This document shows positions 5,970 through 7,049 of a stretch of 7,049 nt of DNA, one piece after another. Source of the stretch: Alphaproteobacteria bacterium (GTDB lineage Bacteria > Pseudomonadota > Alphaproteobacteria > Sphingomonadales > Rhodothalassiaceae); contig RFKS01000278.1 in NCBI GenBank assembly GCA_003694205.1, positions 1-7,049 on the forward strand, given 5' to 3'. Below the pieces are notes generated by a model. It was given only the letters and a program-made list of their open reading frames with translations. It had not been told where the DNA came from and did no database searches. Numbering within the stretch: position 1 is the first letter of the stretch; each line of letters starts with the position of its first letter. A program made the position numbers and the translations under genes.

Positions 5970-6686
5970 ATGCGGGTGCTTGGGAAGGCGGCGATTGTGC
6001 TCCTGCTGCTCGGCCTTTCGGCCTGCGGTGGCAAGGGCAAGAAGGAGTTGCACGAACAGGGCATGGCGGGAACCGTGGTTGACGGAGAGACCACGGAGGC
6101 CGTTGATCTCGCCGCTCTGCTCGACCCCGATGGCCTCGTCCGCAACCGCATCGGGGCAAGGCGCTGGGAGCGACTCGATCCCGGGCGGCGCATCGACCTC
6201 GCCTTCGAGTCCTTCTATCGCGACTATCCGCCGGCGACGCGCACCCTGCACCGGAATCGCGTGCAGGAACGCCTCATCGGCGCTTCGAACCGGGCCTGTG
6301 CGGAACTCAAGGCACAACTCCTGTCGCAGGAAGGAAGCGGCATCCTCAAGTCGATCGCGGGCGTGACCAAGGCGACGACGCGTATCGTCACCGGCATCGA
6401 TGCCTCGCGCGTGCTGACCGGCGTCTACGGTATCTTCTCTGGTGGCGGTGCGTTCAACGACGAGCTGTTCGCGAGCCTCACGACCCAGGTCATCGTCGCC
6501 GGTATCGATGCCCGCCGGCATGAGGTTCACGAGCGCATCATCGCCGTGCGCAAGGATGCGGACATCGCGAGCTACACCGTCGAGGCGGCGGTCAAGGACG
6601 CGCTCTATTACCACGACCAGTGCAATATCTTCGCCGGCATGATGGCGGCGCGCGACCGGCTTCTCGGATCCCCGCCCCAAGGCTGA
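5970..6686 (+). CDS. Putative envelope lipoprotein of unrecognised family
   Basis: I do not recognise a named family. The 238-aa product begins with a lipoprotein signal peptide: basic MRVLGK, hydrophobic core AAIVLLLLG, and lipobox LSAC with Cys19 as the lipidated residue, followed by Gly-Gly. The predicted home is the periplasmic side of a membrane, most likely the outer one as position +2 is not Asp. After a polar linker (20-65), the segment FYRDYPPATRTLHRNRVQERLIGASNRAC (83-110) looks like a conserved helical block. Then comes a Gly/Ala/Thr-rich stretch (129-160) with glycine spacing like a membrane-associating helix, then VIVAGIDARRHEVHERI (174-190) and YTVEAAVKDALYYHDQCNIFAGMMAARDRL (202-231). 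Cys110 and Cys218 could form a disulfide. No catalytic motif is seen. ATG 5970 is preferred over in-frame ATG 5853 because it has GGGAGG 6 nt upstream and gives the signal peptide. It is divergent from rpoZ. Confidence 0.82.
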   Translation: MRVLGKAAIVLLLLGLSACGGKGKKELHEQGMAGTVVDGETTEAVDLAALLDPDGLVRNRIGARRWERLDPGRRIDLAFESFYRDYPPATRTLHRNRVQERLIGASNRACAELKAQLLSQEGSGILKSIAGVTKATTRIVTGIDASRVLTGVYGIFSGGGAFNDELFASLTTQVIVAGIDARRHEVHERIIAVRKDADIASYTVEAAVKDALYYHDQCNIFAGMMAARDRLLGSPPQG

Positions 6687-6692
6687 GAAGGG

Positions 6693-6704
6693 CTGAGGAC
6701 TCAG
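6693..6704. repeat. Short palindrome between convergent genes
   Basis: CTGAG-GA-CTCAG lies between the lipoprotein stop (6684-6686) and the stop of the opposing gene, and overlaps the latter (TGA, 6703-6701). A 10-bp near-repeat GGCTGAGAAG/GGCTGAGGAC (6681-6700) overlaps it. The stem is only 5 bp with a 2-base centre and no T run, so it is a poor terminator candidate. The 14-nt gap between the two stops contains nothing else. Confidence 0.25.
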
Positions 6705-7049
6705 GTCGCGCCCGCCTCCGCGCGCCAGGGATCGGCCGCAAGATGGGCGATACGCCGGGCCATGCCGCCAAGCTGGTACTGCCCTCCCGAGCGCACGCGC
6801 GAAAGCTCGTCCCAGCGGATCGGGCAGGCGACCGGGGCGCCGGGGCGTGCCCGAGGCGAATAGGGTGCCACCGCGCTCGCACCGCGCACATTGCGCAGCC
6901 AGTCGACGAAGACGCGGCCCTCGCGGAGCGTCTTGCGCGATTGCGCCACATAGTGTCCGGGCATGTCCGCCGCCATGGCGCGCGCGAGCGCGCGACTGAA
7001 ATCCCTGGCCTCGTCCCATCCCATCGGTGTCGCGAGCGGCAGGACGACG
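6701..7049 (-). CDS. ligD: C-terminal end of a LigD-type primase/polymerase domain, 5'-truncated by window edge
   Basis: LigD is the end-processing enzyme and ligase of bacterial non-homologous end joining, working with Ku at double-strand breaks. Only the last 115 residues are present, and the frame is open to the window edge (VVLPLATPMGWDEAR is read upstream of the first internal ATG). Recognisable blocks of the archaeo-eukaryotic primase-like polymerase domain are GRVFVDWLRNVRGASAVAPYSPRARPGAPVA (44-73 locally), then IRWDELSRV and the closing DPWRAE. The Asp of VFVDWLRN is, from family knowledge, one of the metal-binding acidic residues. The protein ends right after this domain. That fits either a LigD with a C-terminal polymerase domain, as in Pseudomonas, or a stand-alone polymerase protein; ligase and nuclease domains cannot be judged here. 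It converges on the lipoprotein gene. Confidence 0.88.
   Translation of the reverse strand, partial: VVLPLATPMGWDEARDFSRALARAMAADMPGHYVAQSRKTLREGRVFVDWLRNVRGASAVAPYSPRARPGAPVACPIRWDELSRVRSGGQYQLGGMARRIAHLAADPWRAEAGAT

Noticed and set aside
5841..7019. A 392-codon minus-strand frame spanning the lipoprotein gene and the ligD end
   Set aside because: It runs antisense to the lipoprotein coding sequence and out of frame with the well-supported LigD reading frame, and its translation shows no family motif or credible start.

Overview
The window is high-GC DNA, judged by eye, with strong third-position GC bias. Its gene order and protein sequences point to an alphaproteobacterium, most likely Hyphomicrobiales (Rhizobiales) or a near relative. 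The main clue is a minus-strand run in the order rpoZ, rsh (relA/spoT), pyrE, a DUF2062 membrane protein, pdxJ, acpS and lepB. This is a conserved alphaproteobacterial block that, from memory, usually continues into rnc-era-recO. I see no tRNA, rRNA, insertion sequence, CRISPR array or phage gene.

Layout, in minus-strand transcription order. A good sigma70-type promoter (5756-5784) drives rpoZ (5402-5713). A 142-bp gap with an inverted-repeat cluster and a possible short upstream ORF leads to rsh (3102-5258), which starts with GTG. pyrE (2433-3014), the DUF2062 gene (1814-2407), pdxJ (1069-1806), acpS (632-1063) and lepB (1-564, cut by the window edge) follow. Gaps are 87 nt (rsh-pyrE), 25, 7, 5 and 67 nt, with no convincing intrinsic terminator, so this looks like one long operon. 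On the right, a divergent plus-strand lipoprotein gene (5970-6686) of unrecognised family converges on the 3' end of a minus-strand gene (6701-7049). That gene encodes the C-terminal end of a LigD-type polymerase domain from bacterial non-homologous end joining.

How the genes fit together. rpoZ encodes RNA polymerase omega, whose N-terminal MARVT segment forms part of ppGpp binding site 1 in E. coli. rsh makes and degrades (p)ppGpp, so the signalling enzyme sits beside a subunit of its target. pyrE (pyrimidines), pdxJ (vitamin B6), acpS (acyl carrier protein activation) and lepB (protein export) are growth-linked housekeeping functions that would share the same transcript.

I do not see a new multi-gene system. 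The least explained items are: the lipoprotein, whose family I cannot name; an 8-codon candidate ORF upstream of rsh whose TGA overlaps the rsh GTG in a GTGA arrangement; a duplicated ribosome-binding-site/start-codon module before lepB, with one copy out of frame; and inverted-repeat clusters in the rpoZ-rsh and rpoZ-lipoprotein gaps.
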